Part shown: positions 1 through 9,137 of the stretch, piece by piece
Layout of the letters: every line of letters begins with the position of its first letter
Position numbering within the stretch: position 1 is the stretch's first letter
From: Alteromonadales bacterium alter-6D02
GTDB lineage: Bacteria; Pseudomonadota; Gammaproteobacteria; Enterobacterales; Psychrobiaceae
Reading direction: 5' to 3'
Assembly (NCBI GenBank): GCA_002835545.1
Contig: PIZK01000016.1
Coordinates: 1-64,000 of the forward strand
DNA length: 64,000 nt
Notes under the pieces: generated by a model
What the model was told of the DNA's origin: nothing
Databases searched by the model: none
The model's input: only the letters and a program-made list of their open reading frames with translations
Made by a program: the position numbers and the translations under genes

Positions 1-1016
1 GGGGTTAATTGACCGCTTACTGTTATTCTTGCTGTTTCTTCTACTGACAGCCCTAATTCGATCAGGCGGCTTGCTCCCTCGCGCCTAAGGTCGTGATAAC
101 GTAGATCTGATATACCTAACCTTCTTCTTGTCGCTCGAAATCCAGCAGTGATTGACCTTGATTTGAAAGGAAATATTCGCTCATTCATTTTGGGTTGCCG
201 CAACAGTATTTCTAGTGACTCACCGAGTAGAGGTAAAACCGAGTGATTACCCATTGAGCCATTAGGGCTCTTTCTATCTCTCACTGTAATGGTGCGCTGT
301 GCTTCATTGATGTCATTCCACCTTAAATTACATACCTCACCAACTCGGCAACAAGTAAGTAGTGATATTAAAAAAATATCATGGTAGGGCATGATGCATG
401 CGTGATGTGATTCCTTCTTTTTGAGTGCCGTTAGTAACTGTTGGAGTTCATCGCCCTGTAATCTTCTTTCTCTTCTCGATGATCGAGCAATAAGTTTTAA
501 ATCATGTAAGGCAGGATAGGCTGCAATAACACTTCGGTCATCGACGTTGACATTAAACATAGATTTAGCTACACGCATTACTTTACGAAGACAGCTTATA
601 TCGACAGCTAGGGTTTGAGGGGATGGTCTTGATGCATTCTTTTGTCGTTCTAAACAGAAATCAACAATATCGGCAGAACTGATCCGAGTAACAAGAAGCT
701 GAGCTATCGACTGCTGCTGAATTTGCCTTAATGTATACACTGCTGTTCTTCCCATTGGTCTTTCCGATTTTTGCTTTCGATCAATATAAAGGGATATAAG
801 CTTGTCTAGCGTACAATCGATTAAATCAAAAGGCTCGTTGGAAAGGTTCTTTTCAACCTTATGAACCGTTTCTCTTGCCCACTTTGTGGCTGCTACCTTC
901 GAGTTAAATGTTTTTGACTTGGAAAATGTAACAATTCCTGCTTCTTTTACGCGAACACGCGCACAATAAACTGTTCCGTTCTTCCTTGTTCGTTTAGTAA
1001 TGGTATAATTCGCCAT
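1..1016 (-). CDS. Tyrosine recombinase (integrase), truncated by left window edge
   Basis: Translating the minus strand from the ATG at 1016 gives 338 codons without a stop, running off the left edge. The N-terminus (start MANYTITKRTRKNGTVYCAR) resembles the DNA-binding arm of phage-type integrases, followed by a SAM-like core-binding region (about residues 75-160) and a catalytic domain. Visible catalytic elements are the first arginine in CCRVGEVCNLRW, a lysine in RDRKSPNGS and the HDLRR box (HxxR). The second histidine/tryptophan position and the nucleophilic tyrosine should lie beyond the edge. It would catalyse site-specific insertion and excision of a mobile element. It sits 156 bp from dusA and is transcribed away from it, the usual place for the integrase of a dusA-targeting element. 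The frame is intact as far as visible. Confidence 0.88.
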   Translation of the reverse strand, partial: MANYTITKRTRKNGTVYCARVRVKEAGIVTFSKSKTFNSKVAATKWARETVHKVEKNLSNEPFDLIDCTLDKLISLYIDRKQKSERPMGRTAVYTLRQIQQQSIAQLLVTRISSADIVDFCLERQKNASRPSPQTLAVDISCLRKVMRVAKSMFNVNVDDRSVIAAYPALHDLKLIARSSRRERRLQGDELQQLLTALKKKESHHACIMPYHDIFLISLLTCCRVGEVCNLRWNDINEAQRTITVRDRKSPNGSMGNHSVLPLLGESLEILLRQPKMNERIFPFKSRSITAGFRATRRRLGISDLRYHDLRREGASRLIELGLSVEETARITVSGQLT

Positions 1017-1030
1017 CGTTGCGATCCTAG

Positions 1031-1067
1031 TTTTAGTTCCCCCGAAAGGGCGTTTTAGTTCCCCCGA
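1031..1067. repeat. 15-bp perfect direct repeat upstream of integrase
   Basis: The sequence TTTTAGTTCCCCCGA occurs at 1031-1045 and again at 1053-1067, a 22-bp centre-to-centre spacing, i.e. about two helical turns. It lies between the integrase start (1016) and dusA (1173), inside what should be the element end. Such iterated sites often bind the arm-binding domain of the integrase or an excisionase, but that role is inferred. Confidence 0.75.
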
Positions 1068-1172
1068 CGAGGTGGTTTTAGGCGAATTTGGCGCAAATCA
1101 AATATTAATAAGCTCGTAGATAAACCTTAGGGTGTTAAGCAAGTTAATGAATTACATGAGGTTTTAAATACA

Positions 1173-2144
1173 GTGACAACAAATATCCCAAACCATCGCA
1201 TTTCTATCGCTCCAATGCTTGATTGGACCGACCGTCATTACCGTTATATGGCGCGTTTAATCAGTCGTCATCAATTACTTTATACCGAGATGGTCACTAC
1301 GGGCGCTATTATTCATGGAAAGGGCGATTACCTGACTTATAATGAACAAGAACACCCGCTGGCATTGCAATTGGGTGGCAGTAACCCTGTTGATTTAGCC
1401 ATTTGTGCTAAGAAAGCACAAGACTACGGTTATGATGAAGTGAACCTCAATGTCGGTTGTCCGTCGGATCGTGTGCAAAACGGTCGTTTTGGCGCGTGTT
1501 TAATGGCAGAACCAGCGCTGGTGGCACAGGCGGTGACGGCAATGCGTGAGGTGGTCGATATTCCGGTTACGGTGAAACACCGTATCGGTATTGACGATCA
1601 AGACAGCTATCAATTTTTGACGGACTTTGTTGGTCAAGTTAGTGAAGCGGGTTGTGAAACCTTTATTGTCCATGCACGTAAAGCGTGGCTCAGTGGTCTT
1701 AGCCCAAAGCAAAACCGTGAAATTCCGCCACTAGATTACGAGCGTGTTTATCAGTTAAAGCGCGATTTTTCTGACTTAGTGATTTCAATTAATGGTGGTA
1801 TTACCGACCTTGAGCAAACCGCAAACCATTTACAACATGTCGATGGTGTGATGATTGGCCGTGAGGCGTATCAGAACCCATACATTATGTCGCAGGTCGA
1901 TGCGTTGTTCTTTGATGATCATGCTACGGTGTTAACACGCCATGAGGTGGTTGAGCACATGATGGGTTATATTGAGCAGCATCTATCGGCTGGTGGTCGT
2001 TTAAATCATATCTCTCGCCACATGCTCACCTTATTTATGTCAATTCCGGGGGCGAAGCAGTGGCGTCGCTACTTAAGTGAAAATGCGCATAAGCCCGGCG
2101 CAGACAATGAAGTGATTCGCCAAGCGCTTTCATTTGTCTCTTAA
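1173..2144 (+). CDS. dusA: tRNA-dihydrouridine synthase A
   Basis: This 323-aa FMN enzyme reduces uridines 20/20a in the tRNA D-loop. The family signature is clear: the N-terminal [15 protein letters not shown], the FMN-binding [10 protein letters not shown], the active-site loop [20 protein letters not shown] with the catalytic cysteine (about residue 96), and VKHRIGID. The start is a GTG at 1173 preceded by TGAGGT (1157-1162). The gene stands alone. Its 5' end adjoins a foreign integrase gene, so the upstream region and possibly the first dozen codons come from the inserted element, as is known for dusA-integrated islands. Length and the rest of the frame look normal, so the gene is probably functional. 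Confidence 0.95.
   Translation: MTTNIPNHRISIAPMLDWTDRHYRYMARLISRHQLLYTEMVTTGAIIHGKGDYLTYNEQEHPLALQLGGSNPVDLAICAKKAQDYGYDEVNLNVGCPSDRVQNGRFGACLMAEPALVAQAVTAMREVVDIPVTVKHRIGIDDQDSYQFLTDFVGQVSEAGCETFIVHARKAWLSGLSPKQNREIPPLDYERVYQLKRDFSDLVISINGGITDLEQTANHLQHVDGVMIGREAYQNPYIMSQVDALFFDDHATVLTRHEVVEHMMGYIEQHLSAGGRLNHISRHMLTLFMSIPGAKQWRRYLSENAHKPGADNEVIRQALSFVS
1211..1227. other. Candidate recombination core (att site) in dusA 5' end
   Basis: TCCAAT-gcttg-ATTGGA is a perfect 6-bp dyad around a 5-bp spacer, covering codons for the conserved PMLDWT stretch of DusA. Core sites of tyrosine recombinases are short inverted arms flanking a 5-8 bp overlap, and elements using dusA insert at its 5' end. The identification is an inference, since the other attachment site is outside the window. 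Confidence 0.4.
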
Positions 2145-2200
2145 TGATCTAGTGCAATGCAGTAGTAGGTCTTTATTGGTTTACTATTGATAAGCACATT

Positions 2201-2242
2201 GCAGTTAACAGAATGCAGTTAGCAGAATGCAGTGAGTAGATT
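2201..2242. repeat. Three tandem 14-bp repeats between dusA and the PspC gene
   Basis: GCAGTTAACAGAAT (2201-2214) is followed directly by GCAGTTAGCAGAAT (2215-2228, 13/14 identical) and a degenerate third copy GCAGTGAGTAGATT (2229-2242). It sits about 100 bp upstream of the sigma-54-like promoter. It could be slippage-derived or an upstream regulator site. No function can be assigned. Confidence 0.7.
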
Positions 2243-2343
2243 GGGCCAAGTTAAATTGGTTAAATAAACGAGGATGTGGTTTATTTAAGTAGCCAAGTTC
2301 GTTGTGCTGTTATTATCTAATTGAAATAATTGGTTTAATTAGT

Positions 2344-2359
2344 TGGCATGGAAGTTGTT
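2344..2359 (+). promoter_or_regulatory. Sigma-54-like promoter of the PspC-domain gene
   Basis: TGGCATG-GAAG-TTGTT matches the sigma-54 consensus TGGCACG-N4-TTGCW in layout and spacing, with changes in the -24 box (T for C) and in the -12 GC element (GT instead). The psp genes of enterobacteria are sigma-54 dependent, which fits the PspC-domain gene starting 82 bp downstream. No experimental support; a chance match is possible. Confidence 0.4.
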
Positions 2360-2377
2360 TATAAGTTAATAGCATCG

Positions 2378-2403
2378 CGTGTGATGGTTAAATTTATCAC
2401 ACG
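2378..2403 (+). promoter_or_regulatory. Hairpin in the 5' leader of the PspC gene
   Basis: CGTGTGAT (2378-2385) and ATCACACG (2396-2403) form a perfect 8-bp inverted repeat around a 10-base loop, between the putative promoter and the start codon at 2441. It could be a leader hairpin or a dyad operator. Confidence 0.45.
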
Positions 2404-2440
2404 ATAACCAATTTCATTTTATAAACTGCTTGAGGGTATT

Positions 2441-2647
2441 ATGAGCTTATTACATCGATTTCGTAAAGATACAACTAACGACTTAGCTGCTGGCGTGTGT
2501 GCGGGTATTGCTCGCGGCCTCAATATCGAACGAAAGTGGGTTAGAATTGCTGCGCTAGTTTGTTTATTATTAGCCCCGGTCTCAACGTCGATTATTTATA
2601 TTTTGGCTGCGGTGTTATTGCCGCCTAAAAGTACGTGGTTAGACTAA
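2441..2647 (+). CDS. PspC-domain small membrane protein
   Basis: This 68-aa protein is essentially one PspC domain: a basic N-terminus (LLHRFRKDTTNDLAAGVCAG), the GVCAGIA motif, and two hydrophobic stretches (about residues 34-44 and 48-60) ending with the family-typical LPPKSTWLD. PspC proteins sit in the inner membrane and sense or relay envelope stress; in E. coli PspC works with PspB to release PspA. No pspA, pspB or pspF is adjacent, so it is a stand-alone member and the symbol is not assigned. A sigma-54-like promoter and leader hairpin lie just upstream. It precedes the DUF2333 gene by 66 bp and may be co-transcribed with it. Confidence 0.85.
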   Translation: MSLLHRFRKDTTNDLAAGVCAGIARGLNIERKWVRIAALVCLLLAPVSTSIIYILAAVLLPPKSTWLD

Positions 2648-2713
2648 ATTAATAATTGCATTACATAACGGCGCATCATACGTGCCATCAATAACAAAGC
2701 TAAAGGAATAACA

Positions 2714-3700
2714 ATGATTACATTGAATAAGAAAGCCATCACTAGTGCACTTGCTGGTGTTGTGGTTGTTGGGGGGCTGTTGTCTGTTTGGTGGGATATT
2801 GAGCCGGATGTGATTGATGTCAATGCACTGTCGATTGAGCAAGCGGAAGTGCTAGGGGTGAAACCTGTGCCGGGCTTTGCAACGATGACCGCCGTTATCT
2901 CGGTAACTGATACGTTATTAACAAAGCCGGGTGGTTATTTAACTAATGATAAGATTTATCCGTCTGTATTAATGGATAACATGCCTGCGTTTGAGTTTGG
3001 CGCATTACAACAAATTCGTGATCTTGCCTTAGTATTACGTAGTGACTTTAGTCGCTCTCAATCGCAATCAGTTGAAGATGCTGATTTAGTGAAGGCGCAA
3101 CCAGCCCTTAACTTTGAAAATAATAGCTGGATTTTTCCAAGCACCGAGAGTGAATATAAGAAAGCGTTAAAGCATTTCGAGCTTTACCGTACTCGTCTTG
3201 CTAACCCATCGTCAAATGCACAGTTTTATGCCCGCGCCGATAATTTAACTGAATGGTTAAAAGAAGTTGAGAAGCGCTTGGGCAGTATTTCACAGCGTTT
3301 AAGCGCTAGTGTTGGTCAAGATCGCTTAAACACTGATTTAGCTGGCGATAGTGCTGCTGTTCAGTCAACTAAAGCGGCGAGTCATCAAGAAGTGAAAACC
3401 AGCTGGTTTAAGCTTGATGATGTGTTCTATGAAGCGCGTGGTACGAGCTGGGCGTTAATCCACTTCTTAAAAGCGGTGGAAATCGATTTTGCGCCAGTAC
3501 TTGAGAAGAAGAATGCATTAGTGAGTTTACGACAAATTATTCGTGAATTAGAGCAGACGCAAGAAACTGTGTGGAGCCCTATGGTATTAAACGGTAGTGG
3601 TTTTGGCATGATGGCAAATCACTCATTAGTGATGGCCAGTTATATCTCACGTGCTAATGCCGCAATAATCGACTTAAATAAGCTGTTAACACAAGGATAA
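2714..3700 (+). CDS. DUF2333 family membrane-anchored protein
   Basis: This 328-aa protein has one N-terminal transmembrane helix (about residues 10-27, ALAGVVVVGGLLSVWW) and a large, probably periplasmic, helical region. The overall pattern, including GYLTNDKIYPSVLMDNMPAFEFG near residue 75-95 and a C-terminal region ending in SRANAAIIDLNKLLTQG, matches the gammaproteobacterial DUF2333 family, whose function is not established. The start codon has an AAAGGAATAA ribosome site. It follows the PspC-domain gene by 66 bp on the same strand, which hints at a shared envelope role, but that is only positional evidence. Confidence 0.8.
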   Translation: MITLNKKAITSALAGVVVVGGLLSVWWDIEPDVIDVNALSIEQAEVLGVKPVPGFATMTAVISVTDTLLTKPGGYLTNDKIYPSVLMDNMPAFEFGALQQIRDLALVLRSDFSRSQSQSVEDADLVKAQPALNFENNSWIFPSTESEYKKALKHFELYRTRLANPSSNAQFYARADNLTEWLKEVEKRLGSISQRLSASVGQDRLNTDLAGDSAAVQSTKAASHQEVKTSWFKLDDVFYEARGTSWALIHFLKAVEIDFAPVLEKKNALVSLRQIIRELEQTQETVWSPMVLNGSGFGMMANHSLVMASYISRANAAIIDLNKLLTQG

Positions 3701-3791
3701 GCTGAAATATTTTGTATTAAATTCGCTTAACAATGGTTATCATGGCGTTAAAATTTAGTACAAATATCAGTGATAGACTCAAGGATAAGTA

Positions 3792-4544
3792 ATGATAAAT
3801 AAAAAAATTGCTCTGGCTGCTGCTGTAGCCGCTATGTTCGCAGTACCAGCTAAGGCAGATATGTTAGGTCTTTATGTGGGTGCACAAGGTTGGCAAAACG
3901 AAGCAAACGGTGGTTTTGCTGAAGAAGCTAACGTTTTAGATTTTTCATTTGAAGATAAAACCAATGCATCGTTTTACGCAAAGTTTGAACATCCATTACC
4001 ATTAATCCCAAATGTGCGCGCTCGTACAGGTAAATTAGAAGCTGATGGCCAAACACGATTAACTTCTAGCTTTACGTTTGATGGTAAAACTTATTCAACA
4101 GGTACTGATCTTGATACAACGTTAAACTTCACCAACAGTGATATTAGCTTGTACTGGGAATTATTAGATAATGACATCATCGGTTTTGATTTTGGTATTA
4201 CAGCAAAATACTTAAGCGGTGATTTTAATGTTGATGATGGCAGTGGTAACTTAAGTGTTGAAGATGCGTCGTTATGGATCCCAATGGGTTATTTAGCGGC
4301 TAAAGTACGTTTACCATTTGTTGGTGTTTATGCGTACGGTGATGCTAACTTAATTTCTTATGATGATAACTCAATCCATGATTACGAAGTGGGTGTAGGT
4401 TATGACATCATTGATAACCTAGCGGTTGATGTTGCAATCACTGCTGGTTATCGTGAAGTGAAAGTTGAGCTAAATGATGTTGATGATATCTACGCTAACC
4501 TAGACTTCTCTGGTTTCTTTGCTGGTATCGAAGTTCATTTCTAA
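3792..4544 (+). CDS. TIGR04219 family outer-membrane beta-barrel protein
   Basis: The 250-aa product starts with a classical signal peptide (cleavage after AKA at about residue 22) and consists of alternating amphipathic strands rich in aromatic residues, ending with a C-terminal phenylalanine (GIEVHF) as expected for BAM-inserted barrels. The opening ADMLGLYVGAQGWQ and the later SDISLYWELLDNDIIGFDFG match the TIGR04219 family of marine gammaproteobacteria. Function is unknown; a small porin or structural barrel is likely. It is a single-gene unit, followed 30 bp downstream by a strong terminator. Confidence 0.82.
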   Translation: MINKKIALAAAVAAMFAVPAKADMLGLYVGAQGWQNEANGGFAEEANVLDFSFEDKTNASFYAKFEHPLPLIPNVRARTGKLEADGQTRLTSSFTFDGKTYSTGTDLDTTLNFTNSDISLYWELLDNDIIGFDFGITAKYLSGDFNVDDGSGNLSVEDASLWIPMGYLAAKVRLPFVGVYAYGDANLISYDDNSIHDYEVGVGYDIIDNLAVDVAITAGYREVKVELNDVDDIYANLDFSGFFAGIEVHF

Positions 4545-4574
4545 TCACTAATTTAGAAAAAGCTATTCGTTTAT

Positions 4575-4606
4575 TAAGGGAGCTCTGACGCTCCCTTATT
4601 GTTTTT
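4575..4606 (+). terminator. Rho-independent terminator after the TIGR04219 gene
   Basis: The 9-bp stem TAAGGGAGC / GCTCCCTTA (4575-4583 and 4590-4598) with a 6-base loop is followed by TTGTTTTT. It separates the barrel gene from cysJ. Confidence 0.9.
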
Positions 4607-4750
4607 ATTAGCTATTTTTTAATCATTTCCTATTTCTTTTCTTTATATTCTTTAATGTTATAAAAAATCATTTTTTATTCTTTTAGGTTATCTGTGATGG
4701 GCGTATTATGGTCTCATTCGCAATTGGGCGTCGTGTCTCAGGTAACTAGA

Positions 4751-6538
4751 ATGCTAATACAACAATTAAATTCATTAAGTAGCCCGCTGTCACAACAGCA
4801 GGTTGATTCATTAAAGCAGTTAACGGCAACTATGTCGGCTGTAGAACTTTCATGGGTCAGCGGTTATCTCGCTGGCATTAGTCAAGGTGCAAGTGGAGCT
4901 GTTGCTGCTCCAGCTGAGCCTGCCGGTAAACTAACCGTTTTATTCGGTTCGCAAACAGGTAATGCTAAAGGCGTTGCCACTCAAGTGGCTGCGGCTGCTA
5001 AAGAGCAGGGGATCAATGTTGAATTGGTTTCTATGGCGAACTACAAAACGAAACAACTAAAAGCGGAAACGCATCTATTAGTTGTCGTTAGTACGAACGG
5101 TGAAGGCGAGCCGCCAGATGATGCAATTCAATTGCATGAGTTCTTAGGTGGTAAACGTGCGCCTAAATTAGATGGCTTAAGCTATTCTGTTTTAGGTCTA
5201 GGTGACACTAGCTATGAATTCTTCTGTCAAACGGCTATCGATTTTGATCAACGCTTAGCGGCGCTTGGTGCAAAATCAGTGGTTGAGCGTAAAGACTGTG
5301 ACGTTGATTATGATGATGACGTACTTGCGTGGCAAGAGCAGGCTTTAGCGGCGGTTAAAGAAACGTTATCTGCACAGCCAAGCGCTGCTGCTCCAGCATT
5401 TGGTGGCGCGGTTGCATCGGCTGAGTCACAATACACTAAGAAAAATCCTTATAAGGCCACTTTATTAGCTAGCCCTAAGATCACCGGCCGTGGTGCTAAC
5501 CGTGACGTTCGCCACATTGAGATCTCATTAGAAGACTCTGGCATTACGTACCAACCGGGTGATGCATTAGGTGTTTGGTTCGATAATGATCCAGCATTAG
5601 TCGCTGAATTAGTTGAGCTGTTAAGTCTAGACGCTGAACAATCAGTTGAGCTTAATGGTGAGCAAGTGTCATTAACACAAGCATTAGTTCAAGGGTATGA
5701 GTTAACTCAACTACACCCTGGTTTTGTTGCCGCTTATGGTGAAGCAACAGGTCAAGACGAATTAGTGAAGCTAGCTGAAGATAAAGCCACTGTTCGTGAC
5801 TTCATTGAAGATCGCCAAGTGATTGATGTAGTGCGTCAATACCCAGCAGCGATCAGCGTAGAAGCATTATTAGGTGCACTACGTAAACTGACCCCTCGTT
5901 TATACTCTATTGCGTCAGCGATGAGTGAAGTGGAAGAAGAAGTTCATCTAACGGTTGGTGTGGTTGAATACACAGCCTTTGATAAAGTGCATCAAGGTGC
6001 AGCATCAAGCTTCTTGGGTCATCGTTTAGAAGAAGACAGTGAAGTTCGTGTCTTTATCGAGCATAACGATAACTTCCGTCTACCAGCTGAAGATAAGCCA
6101 GTGATCATGGTTGGTCCAGGTACGGGTATCGCACCGTTTAGATCGTTCTTACAAGAGCGTGATAACCAAGATGCAAGTGGCGAAAGCTGGTTGTTCTTCG
6201 GTAACCAACACTTCACTGATGATTTCTTATACCAAACAGAGCTGCAAGACTTTAAAGAGCGTGGTGTATTAAATCGCATCGATCTTGCGTTCTCTCGTGA
6301 CCAAGAACATAAAGTGTATGTACAGCATCGCATTATTGAGCAAGGTAAAGACCTTTACCAGTGGCTAGAAAATGGCGCATCTCTATATATCTGTGGTGAT
6401 GGCAGCCAAATGGCTAAAGACGTTCACCAAGCTTTTGTTGACGTAATCGTTGAACATGGCAACAAAACTGAAGATCAAGCACAAGAATACTTAATAGCAT
6501 TACGCGACTCTAAGCGTTACCAGAAGGATGTTTACTAA
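4751..6538 (+). CDS. cysJ: Sulfite reductase (NADPH) flavoprotein alpha subunit
   Basis: CysJ carries electrons from NADPH through FAD and FMN to CysI for reduction of sulfite to sulfide. An N-terminal flavodoxin domain contains the FMN loop [12 protein letters not shown] (about residues 65-75), followed by the ferredoxin-reductase-like FAD and NADPH domains with RLYSIAS and [14 protein letters not shown], and the conserved C-terminal RYQKDVY. A longer frame opens at GTG 4694/ATG 4697, but alignment of [17 protein letters not shown] with the E. coli N-terminus favours ATG 4751, giving 595 aa (E. coli 599). The stop overlaps the cysI start (TAATG), so translation is probably coupled. Confidence 0.95.
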   Translation: MLIQQLNSLSSPLSQQQVDSLKQLTATMSAVELSWVSGYLAGISQGASGAVAAPAEPAGKLTVLFGSQTGNAKGVATQVAAAAKEQGINVELVSMANYKTKQLKAETHLLVVVSTNGEGEPPDDAIQLHEFLGGKRAPKLDGLSYSVLGLGDTSYEFFCQTAIDFDQRLAALGAKSVVERKDCDVDYDDDVLAWQEQALAAVKETLSAQPSAAAPAFGGAVASAESQYTKKNPYKATLLASPKITGRGANRDVRHIEISLEDSGITYQPGDALGVWFDNDPALVAELVELLSLDAEQSVELNGEQVSLTQALVQGYELTQLHPGFVAAYGEATGQDELVKLAEDKATVRDFIEDRQVIDVVRQYPAAISVEALLGALRKLTPRLYSIASAMSEVEEEVHLTVGVVEYTAFDKVHQGAASSFLGHRLEEDSEVRVFIEHNDNFRLPAEDKPVIMVGPGTGIAPFRSFLQERDNQDASGESWLFFGNQHFTDDFLYQTELQDFKERGVLNRIDLAFSRDQEHKVYVQHRIIEQGKDLYQWLENGASLYICGDGSQMAKDVHQAFVDVIVEHGNKTEDQAQEYLIALRDSKRYQKDVY

Positions 6539-8226
6539 TGACTGATGTAAAATTACACGCTAACGAATACATAAAAGCGGATAGTAACCTTCTTCGTGGA
6601 ACGATTGATGAAGGCCTACAAAACAATATTACTGGCGCACTTTACGTTGATGATACGCAACTATCTAAATTCCACGGTTTCTACCAACAAGATGACCGCG
6701 ATTTACGTGCCGAGCGTCAAGCGCAAAAACTAGAACCGCTGCATAGCTTCATGCTACGTGCACGTGTTCCAGGTGGTGTATGTACACCAGAACAATGGTT
6801 AGATATTGATAAGATCGCTGGCGATCTAACAATGAACCAAAACATTCGTTTAACGACGCGTCAAACGTTCCAATACCACGGTATTTTAAAGCGTAACCTT
6901 AAGCCGTTAATTCAAGCGCTAGATGTGTCTTCGCTTGATTCTATCGCCGCTTGTGGTGATGTTAACCGTAACGTGATGTGTAACCCTAATCCAGTTGAGT
7001 CTGAGTTACACGCTGAAAGCTACGAATGGGCTAAGCAGTTATCTGAGCAATTATTACCGCGTACTAACGCCTATGCTGAAATCTGGTTAGACGGCGAAAA
7101 AGTAACGGGTAAAGAAGAAGAGCCAATGTATGGCGAAACTTACTTACCACGTAAATTCAAAATCGCTGTTGCTGTGCCTCCGCACAATGACGTCGATGTT
7201 TACACTAACTGTTTAGGTTTCATCGCTATTGCTGAAAAAGGCAAGTTAATCGGTTTTAACGTGACTGTTGGCGGCGGCATGGGTGCAACTCATGGCGATA
7301 AAGAAACATTCCCACGTTTAGCGGATGAGCTGGGTTTTGTTGCACTAGAAGATACGATTGAAGTAGCAAAAGCCGTTATCACCACTCAGCGTGACTGGGG
7401 TAACCGTGTTGAGCGTAAACTAGCACGTATCAAATACACTGTTCAGAAGCATGGTATTGATAAGTTCCGCGCTGAAGTCGCTGAGCGTTCTGGTGTGACA
7501 ATCAGTGAGCCAAAGAAAATTGAATTTACCACCCGTGGTGATCGCTTTGGTTGGGTTAAAGGTCTAGATAACAAATGGCACTTAACACTTTACATCGAGT
7601 GTGGTCGTATTAAAGACGTACCGGGTAAAGAAGTACAAACATGTTTCCGTGAAATCGCTAAAGTACACAAAGGTGACTTTAGAATGACATCGAACCAAAA
7701 CATGATTGTGGCCAATGTGGCGGAAGAAGACAAAGCTGAAATTGAAGCGTTAGCGCGTAAATACGGTGTCTTGGGCGAGCGTTTAACACCGCTACGTGAA
7801 CATTCAATTGCGTGTGTTTCACTGCCAACATGTGCATTAGGTATGGCTGAAGCTGAACGTTACTTCCCAGAATTTACTGATAAGGTTGACGTACTGTTAG
7901 CCAAACACGGTGTTGGTGACCAACCAATCGTCATGCGTATGACAGGTTGTCCAAACGGTTGTGCTCGTCCATACGCTGCTGAAATCGGCTTAGTTGGTAA
8001 AGGCCCTGGTCGTTACAACCTATACCTAGGCGCTGCATTTGATGGTACACGTATCAGCAAAATGGTCCTAGAGAACGGTAACGAAGAAGAAATTTTAGCC
8101 GACTTAGACGGTCGCTTTGAACGTTTCGCTAAAGAGCGTCAAGACGGTGAGTTCTTTGGTGACTTCTTAGTACGTACTGAAGAAGTTAAAGCGGTTCTTG
8201 CTAGCGCGAGTGACTTCCATGACTAA
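6538..8226 (+). CDS. cysI: Sulfite reductase (NADPH) hemoprotein beta subunit
   Basis: CysI is the siroheme/[4Fe-4S] subunit that performs the six-electron reduction of sulfite to sulfide in assimilatory sulfur metabolism. The 562-aa length matches the family. The cluster ligands are visible as CVSLPTC (about residue 430) and CPNGC (about residue 475). Siroheme/sulfite-binding arginine and lysine regions such as [14 protein letters not shown] and GDRFGWVKG are present. It overlaps cysJ by one base and cysH by 8 bases, forming a tight cysJIH operon. Confidence 0.97.
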   Translation: MTDVKLHANEYIKADSNLLRGTIDEGLQNNITGALYVDDTQLSKFHGFYQQDDRDLRAERQAQKLEPLHSFMLRARVPGGVCTPEQWLDIDKIAGDLTMNQNIRLTTRQTFQYHGILKRNLKPLIQALDVSSLDSIAACGDVNRNVMCNPNPVESELHAESYEWAKQLSEQLLPRTNAYAEIWLDGEKVTGKEEEPMYGETYLPRKFKIAVAVPPHNDVDVYTNCLGFIAIAEKGKLIGFNVTVGGGMGATHGDKETFPRLADELGFVALEDTIEVAKAVITTQRDWGNRVERKLARIKYTVQKHGIDKFRAEVAERSGVTISEPKKIEFTTRGDRFGWVKGLDNKWHLTLYIECGRIKDVPGKEVQTCFREIAKVHKGDFRMTSNQNMIVANVAEEDKAEIEALARKYGVLGERLTPLREHSIACVSLPTCALGMAEAERYFPEFTDKVDVLLAKHGVGDQPIVMRMTGCPNGCARPYAAEIGLVGKGPGRYNLYLGAAFDGTRISKMVLENGNEEEILADLDGRFERFAKERQDGEFFGDFLVRTEEVKAVLASASDFHD

Positions 8227-8968
8227 ATTGCCACTAGAGACAGATTTTGTCGCACTGTTAGATGCTCCAAAATCCGATCAGCAGGCAGTATTAACTCAGG
8301 TTAATCAATATTTAACTGAGCTATCACCTGCAGAGCGGGTTGCATGGGCATTAGAAAACTTGCCAGGTACGCATGCGCTATCGTCAAGTTTTGGTATTCA
8401 GTCGGCGTTTATGCTGCATTTATTAAATGCACAAAAGCCTGATATTCCGGTGATTTTAACCGACACGGGCCACTTGTTTGAGCAAACGTATCAGTTTATT
8501 GATACCTTGACTACGCGCTTTAACTTAAACCTTAAAGTGTATCAAAGTGCGATGTCGCCAGCATGGCAGCAAGCGCGTTTTGGTAAAGAGTGGGAACAAG
8601 GCCTAGACGGTATCGAAGCCTATAATCAACGTAATAAAGTTGAGCCGATGCAACGTGCCCTTAAAGAGCTTAATGTTGGTACTTGGTATTCTGGTTTACG
8701 TAGCAGCCAAGCGTCTTCGCGAGAGGGGTTGCCGATTGTTGAGATTCGTGGCGATAAATATAAGTTTTTGCCAATTATCGATCAAAACAACAAGCAAGTG
8801 CATGAGTACTTAACAGAGTTTGATTTACCTTATCACCCATTATGGGAAGAGGGTTATGTCAGCTTAGGTGATGTACACACCACGCGTAAATTAGAGCCGG
8901 GGATGAGTGAGGAAGAAACTCGTTTCAATGGGCTTAAACGCGAGTGCGGATTGCACTTCGAGATTTAA
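8219..8968 (+). CDS. cysH: Phosphoadenylyl-sulfate (PAPS) reductase
   Basis: CysH reduces PAPS to sulfite and PAP with thioredoxin. The 249-aa product shows the PP-loop [14 protein letters not shown], the [10 protein letters not shown] motif, [10 protein letters not shown] and the C-terminal catalytic cysteine motif KRECGLHF. The two extra CC pairs of [4Fe-4S] APS reductases are absent, so PAPS is the expected substrate, consistent with cysC in the same window. The frame is open further upstream (8198), but the ATG at 8219 inside the cysI stop region is preferred because it is the usual coupled start and matches family length. Confidence 0.95.
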   Translation: MTKLPLETDFVALLDAPKSDQQAVLTQVNQYLTELSPAERVAWALENLPGTHALSSSFGIQSAFMLHLLNAQKPDIPVILTDTGHLFEQTYQFIDTLTTRFNLNLKVYQSAMSPAWQQARFGKEWEQGLDGIEAYNQRNKVEPMQRALKELNVGTWYSGLRSSQASSREGLPIVEIRGDKYKFLPIIDQNNKQVHEYLTEFDLPYHPLWEEGYVSLGDVHTTRKLEPGMSEEETRFNGLKRECGLHFEI

Positions 8969-8991
8969 ACACCTTGTTTTGACATCAGAAT

Positions 8992-9022
8992 AAAAGGCCA
9001 ATAGAAATATTGGCCTTTTTTT
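8992..9022 (+). terminator. Terminator of cysJIH
   Basis: A perfect 12-bp stem AAAAGGCCAATA / TATTGGCCTTTT closes a GAAA tetraloop and continues into a T-run. It ends the cysJIH operon. Confidence 0.93.
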
Positions 9023-9137
9023 TACATTATTTAATCACCTGCATAAATTACAATAATTAGCGCAACATCTGCTACACTTTTTACATAAGTACGGTAATAG
9101 AAAATCGTTTGTTGAACACAAGGAATACGAATTACGG

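Noticed and set aside
4694-4750. Upstream extension of cysJ (GTG 4694/ATG 4697)
   Set aside because: The encoded 19 residues have no counterpart in E. coli CysJ, whereas the protein from ATG 4751 aligns from its first residues.
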